DNA of 64,000 bases from Candidatus Caccopulliclostridium gallistercoris (GCA_018713725.1 DVOJ01000005.1:1-64000), one strand, 5' to 3'; positions 51,176-61,198 are shown, numbered from the stretch's first letter. Notes: generated from the letters alone by a model not told the origin. Program-made: numbers and translations.

Positions 51176-52063
51176 TTGTTTAAATTCGGATACGTTGGCG
51201 TAGTGGGTAACACTAATGCGGGTAAAAGTACACTTGTAAATGCCTTAGTGGGCGAGAAGGTTTCAATAGTTTCGCCTAAAAAGCAGACCACGCGTGATAA
51301 TATTATGGGAATTCTTACAAGAGATAACTACCAGCTTGTGTTCGTGGACACACCCGGGCTTCATAGAAGCAAAAACAAATTAGATAGATACATGATGAAA
51401 AATGTGCGCAACGTGGTTGCCGGCGTGGACGTTATTTTGTATGTGGTAGACGGAACGCGCTTCAAGGAAGAAGAAAACGACTATATTAAAAAACTTACGG
51501 ACACCGCACCAACTATTGTAGGCATAAGTAAAGTGGACGCCGGAAGCTATGAAAAAATTTATCCTATAATGAGTTCGCTTGGAAAAAATAAGGATATTAA
51601 AGCAATAATTCCATTTTCAAGCTATAAAAATAGGAATTTAGATGAAGTTATTAAGGAAATTTTAAAAATTCTACCCGAGCAGGACACAAAAAACTTTGAA
51701 TTTGACGAAGATATGTACACGGATAAATCCGTGCGTTTTATGGCGGCGGAAATAATTCGCGAGAAGGCGTTACTACTATTAAACGAGGAGCTTCCGCATG
51801 GTCTTGCAATAAACGTAACTAAATTTGACGAGCAAGAAAACATTGCGTATATAGATGTAGACATAATATGTGAGCGTGAGAGCCATAAAAGTATAGTAAT
51901 AGGCAAGCATGGCAATAAAATAAAAGAGATAGCAACTCGTGCGCGTGCGGACATAGAAGAGATGTTAGGCAAAAAGGTAATGCTTGAATGTTTTGTAAAA
52001 GTTCGCAAAAACTGGCGCGACGTAGAAAGCGAAATTGAAGATTTAGGGTATAAGTTAGATTAA
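51176..52063 (+). CDS. era: GTPase Era
   Basis: 295 residues, TTG start after GGAGG. G1 GNTNAGKST, G2 KKQTTRDNI, G3 DTPGLHRSKN, G4 SKVD, and the C-terminal KH domain with IVIGKHGNKIKEIATRARAD are present. Era binds the 3' end of 16S rRNA in 30S assembly. The NAG in place of the common NVG in G1 is a normal variant. Confidence 0.96.
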   Translation: MFKFGYVGVVGNTNAGKSTLVNALVGEKVSIVSPKKQTTRDNIMGILTRDNYQLVFVDTPGLHRSKNKLDRYMMKNVRNVVAGVDVILYVVDGTRFKEEENDYIKKLTDTAPTIVGISKVDAGSYEKIYPIMSSLGKNKDIKAIIPFSSYKNRNLDEVIKEILKILPEQDTKNFEFDEDMYTDKSVRFMAAEIIREKALLLLNEELPHGLAINVTKFDEQENIAYIDVDIICERESHKSIVIGKHGNKIKEIATRARADIEEMLGKKVMLECFVKVRKNWRDVESEIEDLGYKLD

Positions 52064-52094
52064 ATTTTTTGAAATTTATTAAAGAAGAAAATTA

Positions 52095-52562
52095 ATGATT
52101 GATTTACAAAAAAATGAAAAAATTGTAAAAAAAGGTAAATCAAATTATAAAAAAGCCGAATAAATACTTTAGGTGGTATACTTTGTTTAACCAATTTTCG
52201 ACTTATATTTGAAGCACATAATTTCAATTTTGGTGGAAAGACTGTTATTGATTTAAGTTTAAATCAACTTGTAAGATGTCAATCAGGTAAAATTAATTTA
52301 TTTTCAGGAGAAAGTATTTGATAGATATCAAAACAAATATGTTTTTATTGTTTATGATAGAAAAGGTTGGGCTGATACAATAGAAAAAGAAATTATAAAA
52401 TATAAAAACATAGAACAAAATTATTTAAATACTAAAATAATAGACTTAAACCAAGATGATGCATTTGATAAAATTAAAAAAATAAAAGAATTATATGACG
52501 CTGGTATTTTAAGTGAAGAAGAATATAAAAATAAAAAAATACAACTTTTAGAAAAAATATAA
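52095..52562 (+). pseudogene. Decayed GRAM-SHOCT protein gene
   Basis: Three pieces in alternating frames: MIDLQKNEKIVKKGKSNYKK (52095-52163), then GGILCLTNFRLIFEAHNF and the following GRAM-like strand region in the frame ending at 52321, then FDRYQNKYVFIVYDRKGW returning to the first frame and ending with FDKIKKIKELYDAGILSEEE, a SHOCT domain, at 52562. Two frame changes are needed to read one protein of about 155 residues, so it is a pseudogene unless sequencing errors are involved. Confidence 0.65.
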
Positions 52563-52585
52563 AACATTATAATTAAAATTTTTAT

Positions 52586-52621
52586 AAAAAACACAAATTT
52601 TTATTAAAAATTTGTGTTTTT
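52586..52621. terminator. Bidirectional terminator
   Basis: AAAACACAAATTTTTA and its complement, with A/T tracts on both sides. Confidence 0.75.
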
Positions 52622-52623
52622 AT

Positions 52624-54192
52624 TTACTTTATATACTCCTCATACGTGCACATTTTGTCTATAAAGGTGTTTTCGTCTACAAAGTCGAAGATGCGGTTGG
52701 CTACCGTTTCTACTATCTCTTGGTCGTGGCTCGCAAATATCATGGAACCTTTAAAGTTTATCATGCCTTTGTTTAACGCGGTAATACTTTCTAGGTCTAG
52801 GTGGTTTGTTGGTTCGTCGAGTAGAATAAAGTTTCCAGCTTCAAGCATCATTTTTGCAAACATACATCTAACTTTTTCGCCACCAGATAGAACATTAACT
52901 GGCTTCAAAGCTTCTTCGCCTGAAAATAGCATTCTTCCTAGCCAGCCGCGAATGTAGGCTTCCGTTTGGTCCTTTGAATACTGCCTTAGCCAATCGACAA
53001 TTGAAAGCGTACAGTTTTCAAAGTAGGGGTTGTTGTTTTGCATTAAATAGGTGTGTTTAATTGTCTTGCCCCAGTGAACGTGACCGCTATCCGGCTCTAT
53101 ATTGCCATTTAAAATTTCAAATAGCATGGTAGGGGTTAGGCTGTTGTTGCAAAGTATCGCCACTTTGTCGCCCGCGTTTATTGTGAAAGATATGTTGTTA
53201 AAATAGCCTTTTTTGGTTAAATTTTTAACAATCAAAATTTCTTTTCCGGGCTCTTGGGTAAATTCAAAGTTAATGTAGGGGTATTTTCTAGAAGAAGGCT
53301 TAAAGTCTTCAATAGTAAGTTTTTCAAGCTCCTTCTTTCTAGATGTAGCTTGACGAGATTTTGAAGCGTTGGCACTAAACCTTGCAATAAAATCTTTAAG
53401 CTCCTTTGCGCGCTGTTCCGCCTTTTTATTTTGCTCCTTACTCTGCCTTAGCATAAGCTGACTTGTTTCATACCAGAAATCGTAGTTGCCTAGGTACATA
53501 TTAATTTGCCCGTAGTCTACGTCGCAGATGTGTGTGCAGACCTTATTTAAAAAGTGACGGTTGTGGGATACTATAATAACCGTGTTTTCAAAGTCTAGTA
53601 AGAAATTTTCTAGCCACCTAACAGTTTTAAAGTCTAGGTTATTGGTAGGCTCGTCTAAAACTAGAATGTCTGGGTTGCCAAACAAGGCTTGTGCAAGAAG
53701 AACTTTAACCTTTTGTTTTGGGTCCATTTCGCTCATAAGTTTATTAAAATCGTTTTCACTAATGCCAATTTCTGTTAAAAGCGTTTTGGCTTCGCCGTCA
53801 GCTTCCCAGCCGCCAAGGTCGGCGTATTCCGTTTCAAGTTCAGCTGCTCTTATTCCGTCCGCTTCGCTAAAATCTGGTTTTGCGTAAAGGACATTTTTTT
53901 CTTCTTCAATTTCGTGTAAACGCTTATGACCTAAAAGCACTGTTTCAAGCACAGTTTTATCATCGTACGCATTTTGGTTTTGAACAAGTACGCTCATACG
54001 CTCGTTTGGGTCTTTAATTACTTCGCCTTTATTTGGCTCTATTTCGCCAGTTAAAATTTTTAAAAAGGTGGATTTACCAGCGCCATTTGCGCCAATAATT
54101 CCATAACAGTTTCCTTTAGAAAATTTTAAATTTACATCTTTAAATAGCACTCTTCCGCCAAATTGGAGAGATACATTTATAACTTGTAGCAT
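52624..54192 (-). CDS. ABC-F family ATPase with degenerate second Walker A
   Basis: GAGG before ATG 54192 sets the start (522 residues). NBD1: Walker A IGANGAGKST, Walker B ILVLDEPTNNLD. NBD2: signature LSGGEKVRC and Walker B ILLDEPTNHLDLES, but the Walker A position reads CNNSLTPTMLF, lacking the P-loop Gly and Lys. The linker (SKEQNKKAEQRAKELKDFIA) is charged as in ABC-F proteins. It resembles the YbiT/YkpA branch, which acts on ribosomes and not in transport. Regulator or antibiotic-protection roles are known in the family. Confidence 0.88.
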   Translation of the reverse strand: MLQVINVSLQFGGRVLFKDVNLKFSKGNCYGIIGANGAGKSTFLKILTGEIEPNKGEVIKDPNERMSVLVQNQNAYDDKTVLETVLLGHKRLHEIEEEKNVLYAKPDFSEADGIRAAELETEYADLGGWEADGEAKTLLTEIGISENDFNKLMSEMDPKQKVKVLLAQALFGNPDILVLDEPTNNLDFKTVRWLENFLLDFENTVIIVSHNRHFLNKVCTHICDVDYGQINMYLGNYDFWYETSQLMLRQSKEQNKKAEQRAKELKDFIARFSANASKSRQATSRKKELEKLTIEDFKPSSRKYPYINFEFTQEPGKEILIVKNLTKKGYFNNISFTINAGDKVAILCNNSLTPTMLFEILNGNIEPDSGHVHWGKTIKHTYLMQNNNPYFENCTLSIVDWLRQYSKDQTEAYIRGWLGRMLFSGEEALKPVNVLSGGEKVRCMFAKMMLEAGNFILLDEPTNHLDLESITALNKGMINFKGSMIFASHDQEIVETVANRIFDFVDENTFIDKMCTYEEYIK

Positions 54193-54300
54193 ATTTACCT
54201 CACTTACTCGTGGATTATACCATATATTTTTGCCGTTTTGCAAGGTAAAATGCGTTAAATTATTTTGAAAAAACGTAAAATTTGGGTATAATAACTATAA

Positions 54301-56058
54301 GTGAAAAAGAAAAAGTCGTGGTTAACTACATATTTTGTACTTATTGTTGCAGCGGTTTTTTGTTTGCAACTGGTTTTATCGTTCGGTAGTGTAGAGGAAA
54401 TCCCGCCTATAGATGCCGCTGTTTCTATTTCTGGGTTTAGCGGTGGAACTGGAACGTCTACAAATCCTTATTTAATTAGCGACGTTTCTGACCTTAATAC
54501 GCTTGCAAATCACGTAAATAGTGGCAAGTCTACTGCAAATACATATTTTAAACTGACAACAAGCTTAGATTTAAGCGGACAATCTCTTCAAATTGGCAAA
54601 AGGAGCAGCTCTGGGTCAACTTATTACTTTGATGGAACTTTTGACGGCGGCGGTAATGTCATTTACAATTTCAGTATATCAAGTTCAAGCACTTATTCAG
54701 GTTATTTAGGCTTGTTTGGATATTGCTATGGTGATATAAAAAATTTGCGAATGTCCGGCGGTAGTGTGTATTTAACGAAATCTTACGGAGCAGGCGCTTT
54801 TGTAGGTTATTTATATGGTGGCACAATTCAAAATTGTTTTAATTTAAGCTGTTCAGTTAGCACTTCTAGTAATATTAGTGGTACGGCATACTGCGGCGGA
54901 ATAGTTGGGTATGCTTCTAGCACTACATCTATAACTCAATGTTTAAATTATGCTAACGTTAGTTGTTATTTTAATTCCTCTGCCTATGCAGGTGGAATAT
55001 TAGGAAGAGATGGTGGAACTGCTACAATAAATGAATGTTTTAACGATGGTTATATTTATGCGGGCAGTTCTTCATATACATCAAACGCCTACGCGGCTGG
55101 CATTAGTGCTTACGCCGGCTATATTTCAAACTGTTTTAACTTAGGTAGCATTTATGCCTACGCAAAACAAACATCTACAACTTATTATTTTGGACTTGAA
55201 GGAACAGGTTATAAATACAACAATAATTATTATATATATGATTATAATTCTAAAACTTATAAACTTAATAACAATTATAATGATAATTCAATAAAATCAG
55301 CAACCGTGGTTTACGGAAAAAATAACATTATTCATGTTAGAATTTTAAAAGATGGGCAAAATTTGTGTTATAGAACTACGAATGTTGAAAATTCTAACGC
55401 CTATGGAATTGCTTATAATCCAGATTCTGTTCGATATTGTTATAATGCTGGCAGTTTTAGTAGTAACGGGTATTCTGGAAACACTACAACTAGATTTTAC
55501 GGAAGGTTATATGATGGACTTTGGAATTACAGTAGCTACTTTACAATTACAGCTAGTTTTTATAATTATGATAAAAGCGGACCAATAGCAAACAAAAATG
55601 TATCTTATGGTTATTATTATAGAGATTCTTCCTATAATGCCTATTCTACTTTTAGAATGAGCGGAGCAGCATCAGCTAGTGGCACTTATGATTATGAAGA
55701 TTATAATTACGTTAACCAGAAATTAGGAGTCAAGCTTGGTGGTACAACGCAATACGTTCGATATGTTGGAACAAATAGCTATAATCTTTGGATGTACGAC
55801 GAAGATTATGACGATAAAACAAGAGAAAATTTCTTACAAATGTCAAACGCTTCAAATAACTATTCAACAACGTTAAAATATAATACAACCCCAAGTGCTT
55901 ATGATGGTTCGCGTTATACCACTTTATCAAATTTAAAAAATGCAGTTTTAAATAATTTTGGCGCTAGCGGCAGTAAGTGGGTTTCAAATGACTTAATTTT
56001 AAATGGCTATCCACATTTTTCAAGTATATTCTGGCCGGATAATGCTACAGAATTTTAA
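54301..56058 (+). CDS. Secreted GLUG-like repeat protein A
   Basis: 585 residues, GTG start. Signal peptide (KKKKSWLTTYFVLIVAAVFC), then a GTSTNPYLISDVSDLNTLA entry motif and GLUG-like repeats (YLGLFGYCYGDIKNLRMSGG, YCGGIVGYASSTTSITQC, YAGGILGRDGGTATINEC) forming a probable beta-helix, rich in Tyr, Ser and Asn. The C-terminus SNDLILNGYPHFSSIFWPDN matches its paralogue at 59350. No membrane anchor or sortase motif is visible. Likely surface-associated adhesin-type protein. Confidence 0.82.
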   Translation: MKKKKSWLTTYFVLIVAAVFCLQLVLSFGSVEEIPPIDAAVSISGFSGGTGTSTNPYLISDVSDLNTLANHVNSGKSTANTYFKLTTSLDLSGQSLQIGKRSSSGSTYYFDGTFDGGGNVIYNFSISSSSTYSGYLGLFGYCYGDIKNLRMSGGSVYLTKSYGAGAFVGYLYGGTIQNCFNLSCSVSTSSNISGTAYCGGIVGYASSTTSITQCLNYANVSCYFNSSAYAGGILGRDGGTATINECFNDGYIYAGSSSYTSNAYAAGISAYAGYISNCFNLGSIYAYAKQTSTTYYFGLEGTGYKYNNNYYIYDYNSKTYKLNNNYNDNSIKSATVVYGKNNIIHVRILKDGQNLCYRTTNVENSNAYGIAYNPDSVRYCYNAGSFSSNGYSGNTTTRFYGRLYDGLWNYSSYFTITASFYNYDKSGPIANKNVSYGYYYRDSSYNAYSTFRMSGAASASGTYDYEDYNYVNQKLGVKLGGTTQYVRYVGTNSYNLWMYDEDYDDKTRENFLQMSNASNNYSTTLKYNTTPSAYDGSRYTTLSNLKNAVLNNFGASGSKWVSNDLILNGYPHFSSIFWPDNATEF

Positions 56059-56121
56059 AAATATCTTTAATTTGCTTTGTAAAATTAAAACGTTTTGTTA
56101 AAATAAAAATAGGGGGAAAAT

Positions 56122-56808
56122 ATGAATTATATTCCATTTTATTGTTTACTTGGCTTTGCCGTTATAGTAACACTATTATTTTTAATTTGGAGAGACCCAG
56201 CTAAACCTGCGTTTAACTCTCTTTTAAAGGGCATTTCAAGTTTTGCTTTTATGGCACTAGCGCTAGTTTGCGCATTTATGAACGAAGCCTTAACGCTTCC
56301 AGTGCTATTTATATTGATAGGTTTAACAGCCAGCATTTTTGGCGACCTATATCTTGCAGGGAAGGACTTTAAAAATGAACACGAAGATGGTGCTCTTTAC
56401 GCTGGATTTGGTTCCTTTTGCATTACTCAACTAATGTATTTGCTAGGGTTAATATTCCTATATGGCTTTACATGGTGGTCATTCCTAATTGGCGGACTTT
56501 TAACACTTGGCTTGCTTCTTTCAGAAAAAATGTTAAAGCTAGACTTTGGCAAGTTTAGAATAATAGTAGCAGTTTACTCTATACTTTTAATGACTGTTTT
56601 AGGTCAGGGTATTATGAGTTTAGCTCTAAATGGCTACACATTAGCAGGGCTTCTATTCATGCTTGGTGTAATCTTCTTTGCTTTGTCCGATTTAATTCTT
56701 TCCTTTATATATTTTAGAAAGGGGACAAAAGACATAGTTTACACGTTCAACTTACTCACATATTATATAGGTCAAATTTTAATAGCAAGTGCTATAATGT
56801 TTATATAG
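56122..56808 (+). CDS. YhhN-family (lysoplasmalogenase-like) membrane protein
   Basis: 228 residues with about eight membrane helices. LIGLTASIFGDLYLAGKDF and LFMLGVIFFALSDLILSFIY, then NLLTYYIGQILIAS, are the conserved acidic blocks of the YhhN/TMEM86 family, some of which hydrolyse lysoplasmalogens. GGGGG precedes ATG. The lipid link fits the neighbouring hydrolase and glycerol kinase, but no direct evidence exists. Confidence 0.82.
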   Translation: MNYIPFYCLLGFAVIVTLLFLIWRDPAKPAFNSLLKGISSFAFMALALVCAFMNEALTLPVLFILIGLTASIFGDLYLAGKDFKNEHEDGALYAGFGSFCITQLMYLLGLIFLYGFTWWSFLIGGLLTLGLLLSEKMLKLDFGKFRIIVAVYSILLMTVLGQGIMSLALNGYTLAGLLFMLGVIFFALSDLILSFIYFRKGTKDIVYTFNLLTYYIGQILIASAIMFI

Positions 56809-56825
56809 AAATAATTTATAAAATA

Positions 56826-56861
56826 AAAACTTAGGTAGAAAAATCTATCTAAGTTTTTTTA
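56826..56861. terminator. Bidirectional terminator
   Basis: AAAACTTAGGTAGA and TCTATCTAAGTTTT stem with a T tract, between convergent genes. Confidence 0.85.
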
Positions 56862-56874
56862 TAATTTTACTATA

Positions 56875-57747
56875 TTATTTATTAAAAAACTCTAAAACGT
56901 CCTTATACACATCTTCTTTATTTGTTTCGTTTAGTAGTTCGTGACGAGCGCGGTCGTAAAGAATAAGTTGTACATCTATACCGTTATCTTTATAAACTCT
57001 ATAAAGTTTTTCTGCACCTTTGGCGTTTTTACCGCTCACTGGGTCACTTGTTCCGCTAATAATAAGCACGGGTATATCTATATTTCCAATGTTTTTATAA
57101 TTTTTAGCCCCATTTTTAAACATGCTTAAATAAAAGCTGGCAGGGAAGGGTTGACCACAGAATTCGTCTGCCTTGTATTTTTCCCAATTTTCTTCGTCGC
57201 GTGAAAGCCAGTTATCGTTTGGGAATTTTTTGCCATAACCTTTAAGTGACATATTTTCTATAAGTTTTGCTTCATGCTTTTTTCCTTTAAAAGCACAAGT
57301 TAATTTTGCAAAGAATTTTCCAATCTTATATAGCACGTTATTAGTAAAAGTGGAGCCACAAAGCACGGCTTTTGAAGCAATGTTATCTGAATTTGCAATG
57401 TAGTATTGTGTTATAAAACTTCCAAAGCTGTGCCCAAATATGTAAACGGGAAGATTATATTTTTCTTTTAAAAATTTTGTTATTTCTATTTGGTCCTTTA
57501 CAATTTCTTGAAAGATATCGCCGTCGGAGTATCCTGGAATTTCGTCTATACTTTTTCCATGGCCTCTAAGGTCCGACGCGAAGCTTGTATAACCGTTTTT
57601 TTGCAAAAATTCCATAAAAGGTAAGTACCTTTTTGCGTGTTCTTGCATGCCATGCACAATTTGCACTACGGCCTTTGGTTTTTCTGCTTCAACTAAGTAG
57701 TAGTGAAGTTCTTTGCCGTCAAAACTTTTAAAACTGTCTTCTATCAT
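56875..57747 (-). CDS. Alpha/beta hydrolase, monoacylglycerol lipase-like
   Basis: 290 residues. VQIVHGMQEHAKRYLPF (oxyanion HGM), SDLRGHGKSIDE, the nucleophile elbow IFGHSFGSF, and later SGTSDPVSGKNAKG (Asp) and YDRARHELLNE (His) form a full catalytic triad. The pattern is that of lysophospholipase/monoglyceride lipase. It starts 9 nt after glpK on the same strand; released glycerol could feed GlpK, which is inferred. Confidence 0.9.
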   Translation of the reverse strand: MIEDSFKSFDGKELHYYLVEAEKPKAVVQIVHGMQEHAKRYLPFMEFLQKNGYTSFASDLRGHGKSIDEIPGYSDGDIFQEIVKDQIEITKFLKEKYNLPVYIFGHSFGSFITQYYIANSDNIASKAVLCGSTFTNNVLYKIGKFFAKLTCAFKGKKHEAKLIENMSLKGYGKKFPNDNWLSRDEENWEKYKADEFCGQPFPASFYLSMFKNGAKNYKNIGNIDIPVLIISGTSDPVSGKNAKGAEKLYRVYKDNGIDVQLILYDRARHELLNETNKEDVYKDVLEFFNK

Positions 57748-57756
57748 ATATTCCTC

Positions 57757-59211
57757 CTAATAAATATGTTCTAAGGCGTTTTTCCAACCCTCATAACATT
57801 CTATCATTTTTTCTTTGCTCTCTTTTGGCGTAAAGGTTTTTGCCGGTTTAATAAGCTTTGAAATATCTTCTAAACTTTTGAACGCTCCGGTGGCAAGCCC
57901 GGCAAGATAAACAGCGCCTAACACTGTGGCTTCTACGCTCTTTTGCCTTGTAACTTTAAGCCCGGAAAGGTCGGATAAAAATTGAAGTAAAAAGTCGCTA
58001 TTCGTAACACCGCCATCGCATCTAAGCTCGGAAATGTCGCCCATATACGCCAAAATATCTTGCGAACTATACACCATGCTTTCAAGGCACGCACGCACTA
58101 TGTGATACTTCGTAGTGCCGCGCGTCAGACCTGTAATGCTTCCGCGAACGTCGCCCTTCCAGTGCGGCGCTCCGAGCCCTGTGAAAGCAGGTATAAAGTA
58201 AACGCCTAGGTTGGTTGGGGCTTTTTTATCTATGTCGTTGGTTTCTTTCGGGCTAGAAATCATTTCCATGTTTTCCACAAGCCAAGTTATTGCGCTACCC
58301 GCATTAAAAACGCTTCCTTCTAAGGCGTATGTAGTTTTGTCGCCAATTTTCCAAGCAATGTCCGTTAGAAGAGTTTTAGAAGATATGGGCTTCTCCCCAG
58401 AGTTATAAAGTAGAAAACAACCCGTTCCAAAGGTATCCTTCGCCATACCTTTATAAAAGCAACCTTGTCCGAATAGAGCAGACTGTTGGTCACCAATCAT
58501 GGAAGCAATAGGAATTTCTCCAATAGCAGTTTTTGCCGTGCCTAAAATTTCTGAATTAGATACAATGCTAGGTAAGGTTTGCTTTTTTATGCCAAAATAT
58601 TTTAAAAGCTCTTCATCCCAACAAAGAGTATTAATGTTAAAAAGCATGGTGCGGCTAGCGTTTGTAACGTCTGTGGCAAACGTTTTTCCGCCTGTGAGCC
58701 TATAAAGTAAAAAGCTGTCTATTGTTCCAAAGCAAAGGTTGTCTTCTTCGTCTAGCGCTCTTACTTTTTCCGAGTTATCTAGTATCCATTTCATTTTAGA
58801 TGCGCTAAAATATGCATCAACAATAAGCCCTGTTTTCTTTTTTATAATTTTTTTCATTCTATTTGGAATGTTTTCACAAAACTTTTCCGTACGTCTACAT
58901 TGCCAAACGATGCTTTTATAGGCAGGTTTGCCAGTTTTTTTGTTCCACGCCACAACGCTTTCACGTTGATTTGTAATTCCAATGCCGTAAACTTCTTCTG
59001 GTTTCAAGCCATCTAAAACTGCGTTCAAACAACTTTCCACGCATTTAAAAATTTCTTCCGCGTCATGTTCCACCCAGCCCGGATTAGGATAGTATTGTTT
59101 AAAATTTTTACTTTCCTGTTTAACTATTGTCTTTTTTTTAACGTCGTATAGAACAGCTCTTGCGTTAGTAGTGCCTTCGTCTATACCAACAATATATTTC
59201 TTTTCCATCAT
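57757..59211 (-). CDS. glpK: Glycerol kinase
   Basis: 484 residues, normal length. GIDEGTTNARAVLYD, GITNQRESVVAWNKKTGKP, MIGDQQSALFGQ and AFTGLGAPHWKGDVRGSI are the expected blocks; EGSVFNAGSAITWL lies in between. It phosphorylates glycerol to sn-glycerol-3-phosphate. The phosphotransferase histidine region of regulated forms is not evident. The pair with the hydrolase suggests use of glycerides. AGAGG precedes the start; ATG one codon later is also possible. Confidence 0.93.
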   Translation of the reverse strand: MMEKKYIVGIDEGTTNARAVLYDVKKKTIVKQESKNFKQYYPNPGWVEHDAEEIFKCVESCLNAVLDGLKPEEVYGIGITNQRESVVAWNKKTGKPAYKSIVWQCRRTEKFCENIPNRMKKIIKKKTGLIVDAYFSASKMKWILDNSEKVRALDEEDNLCFGTIDSFLLYRLTGGKTFATDVTNASRTMLFNINTLCWDEELLKYFGIKKQTLPSIVSNSEILGTAKTAIGEIPIASMIGDQQSALFGQGCFYKGMAKDTFGTGCFLLYNSGEKPISSKTLLTDIAWKIGDKTTYALEGSVFNAGSAITWLVENMEMISSPKETNDIDKKAPTNLGVYFIPAFTGLGAPHWKGDVRGSITGLTRGTTKYHIVRACLESMVYSSQDILAYMGDISELRCDGGVTNSDFLLQFLSDLSGLKVTRQKSVEATVLGAVYLAGLATGAFKSLEDISKLIKPAKTFTPKESKEKMIECYEGWKNALEHIY

Positions 59212-59349
59212 TAAACCTCTAATTAGAGTATACAGTTTTTAAAAAAAATTTCAAAATAAATAAGCTAAGTTTATAAAAATTTAAATAAATTAAAAAATTA
59301 TTTGACATTTTATGGGCAAAATATATAAAATTAAAGAAAAAGGAGTTTT

Positions 59350-61188
59350 ATGCAAAATAATAGAAAAAGTTTTAATTTTATATATTTTTCTGTAAGTGCA
59401 ATGCTGTTTTTAATTGCTGTTTGCGTTATGTTTATTTTGCCTAAAAATGATAGTGCAAATTTGGGCGCAAATTATGCTTCGGAATTAAGTTTTACTAGCG
59501 GAACTGGAAGCTCTTCAAACCCATATATAATTTCAAATGCAGACCAACTAGCTGAACTTGCTTATAACGTAAACACTTTACATAATACTTATGATGGTAA
59601 ATATTTTGAATTAGATGCAAATATAGACCTTTCAGGCATCAGTTCTTGGACGCCAATAGGTAATTATAGTTATAATTTTCAAGGCCATTTTAATGGGAAT
59701 GAGCATAGTATTACAGGAATTAAATATTCAAGTACAACAACTTCATCTACTTCAAACTCAGCTTATGGTGGACTTTTTGGTTATATTTATGGTTCGGTAA
59801 TTGAAAATTTAACTATTGCTGGTGGAAGTGTTAGTAGTTATTATGCTGGAGCGCTAGCTGGTTATTCAGTTTCTTCTGCAATAAAAAATTGCAAAAGTGT
59901 AGATGTGGATATAGATAGCATACGATATGCGGGAGGACTTGTAGGTTATTCTTTTCGTTCTACATTTTCTAAATGCATGAACACTTCAGATGTAACTATG
60001 ACAAGAACTGGGACAACTTTATCTGGTTATTCGGGAGGTATTACTGGTTATGGAACAGGTTCAAGTGTTTCCATATCATATAATAGTGGCACAATTCTAG
60101 CCTATCAAAGTAAATATGACAATTCGCAAATTTTATATGCGGGTGGAATTGCTGGGTCTTTCGGAGCTGGCTCAATTTCAGAATGCTATAATTTAGGATA
60201 TATTAGGGCTGGATACAACACTTCAACTTCAACATCTTATGCGGGCGGAATAACTGGTTATGGTGGAAACATAAGTAACTCTGGAAATTCTGGCAGTGTA
60301 TATGCATATAGTGAGCAGAAAACTAGTCAAACAGATTTAAATGGAGATCCAATAGTTGCATTTAAAAATGGTGCCCAACCATATTATTATAGATTGGAGC
60401 CCAATTGGAAAGTTTCTAATGCAAATATTCTTTATACATATACAACTAATGCTTATGCTGGTGGAATAAGTGGTTATACTAAATATTCTCCATCTTATTG
60501 TTATAACGTAGGAAGTATTTCAGGTGGAAAACAAACTGTAAATTGTACTTTTACATTCGTATTTTATTGTCTTGACGCTTCATCTATAAGTGCAGAAAAT
60601 TGGGAAGGAGTTTTTGAAGCCTCAAAGGTCGTATTTTCATATACTTCAAAATATTATTATTCACCTATAAATGGTAATACAAATTTAAATAATACTAATT
60701 GTTATGGAAATGCTAGTTATGATTTAAATATAGGTGGTAATTTTCAAAATTATAGTGATATAAAACTAGTGCACAACGTATCTCCGTGGTATAAATTTTA
60801 TTATAATAATAATTGGGATTCAGCAGAATCTTTTTCAACGTCTTCTACCAAAACTACTACATTTGATGACGCTAATGGCTTCACAGCTGTAGATGATTCA
60901 TTACGAACAAAATTTATAACAACAAAAAACGGCGATACCATGAAATATTCAATAAATTTAAGATACTTTTGGAGAGAGGGTAAAAATGATGAAGGTTACA
61001 AAGAAGTAACTTTATATTCAAATTCATATAATAACACAGTGAAATTTTCTTCAAAGAATAATACACAACTTTCAAATTTAATAAATAGCGGGCTTAGTTC
61101 AACCTATTGGGCAAAAAACTCGCTTATGAATAACGGTTATCCGTTCCCTAAAAACTTGATGTGGTCGGCAAATGCTCAATCGTTTTAA
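59350..61188 (+). CDS. Secreted GLUG-like repeat protein B
   Basis: 612 residues, paralogue of the protein at 54301. Signal peptide (FIYFSVSAMLFLIAVCVMFI), then GTGSSSNPYIISNADQLAEL and an ISSWTPIGNYSYNFQGHFNG entry region. GLUG-like repeats follow (YGGLFGYIYGSVIENLTIAG, YAGGIAGSFGAGSISECY, YAGGITGYGGNISNSG). It ends with KNSLMNNGYPFPKNLMW, like the sister protein. No anchor motif. AAAGGAG precedes ATG. Probably surface-exposed. Confidence 0.82.
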   Translation: MQNNRKSFNFIYFSVSAMLFLIAVCVMFILPKNDSANLGANYASELSFTSGTGSSSNPYIISNADQLAELAYNVNTLHNTYDGKYFELDANIDLSGISSWTPIGNYSYNFQGHFNGNEHSITGIKYSSTTTSSTSNSAYGGLFGYIYGSVIENLTIAGGSVSSYYAGALAGYSVSSAIKNCKSVDVDIDSIRYAGGLVGYSFRSTFSKCMNTSDVTMTRTGTTLSGYSGGITGYGTGSSVSISYNSGTILAYQSKYDNSQILYAGGIAGSFGAGSISECYNLGYIRAGYNTSTSTSYAGGITGYGGNISNSGNSGSVYAYSEQKTSQTDLNGDPIVAFKNGAQPYYYRLEPNWKVSNANILYTYTTNAYAGGISGYTKYSPSYCYNVGSISGGKQTVNCTFTFVFYCLDASSISAENWEGVFEASKVVFSYTSKYYYSPINGNTNLNNTNCYGNASYDLNIGGNFQNYSDIKLVHNVSPWYKFYYNNNWDSAESFSTSSTKTTTFDDANGFTAVDDSLRTKFITTKNGDTMKYSINLRYFWREGKNDEGYKEVTLYSNSYNNTVKFSSKNNTQLSNLINSGLSSTYWAKNSLMNNGYPFPKNLMWSANAQSF

Positions 61189-61198
61189 ATTAGTATAG

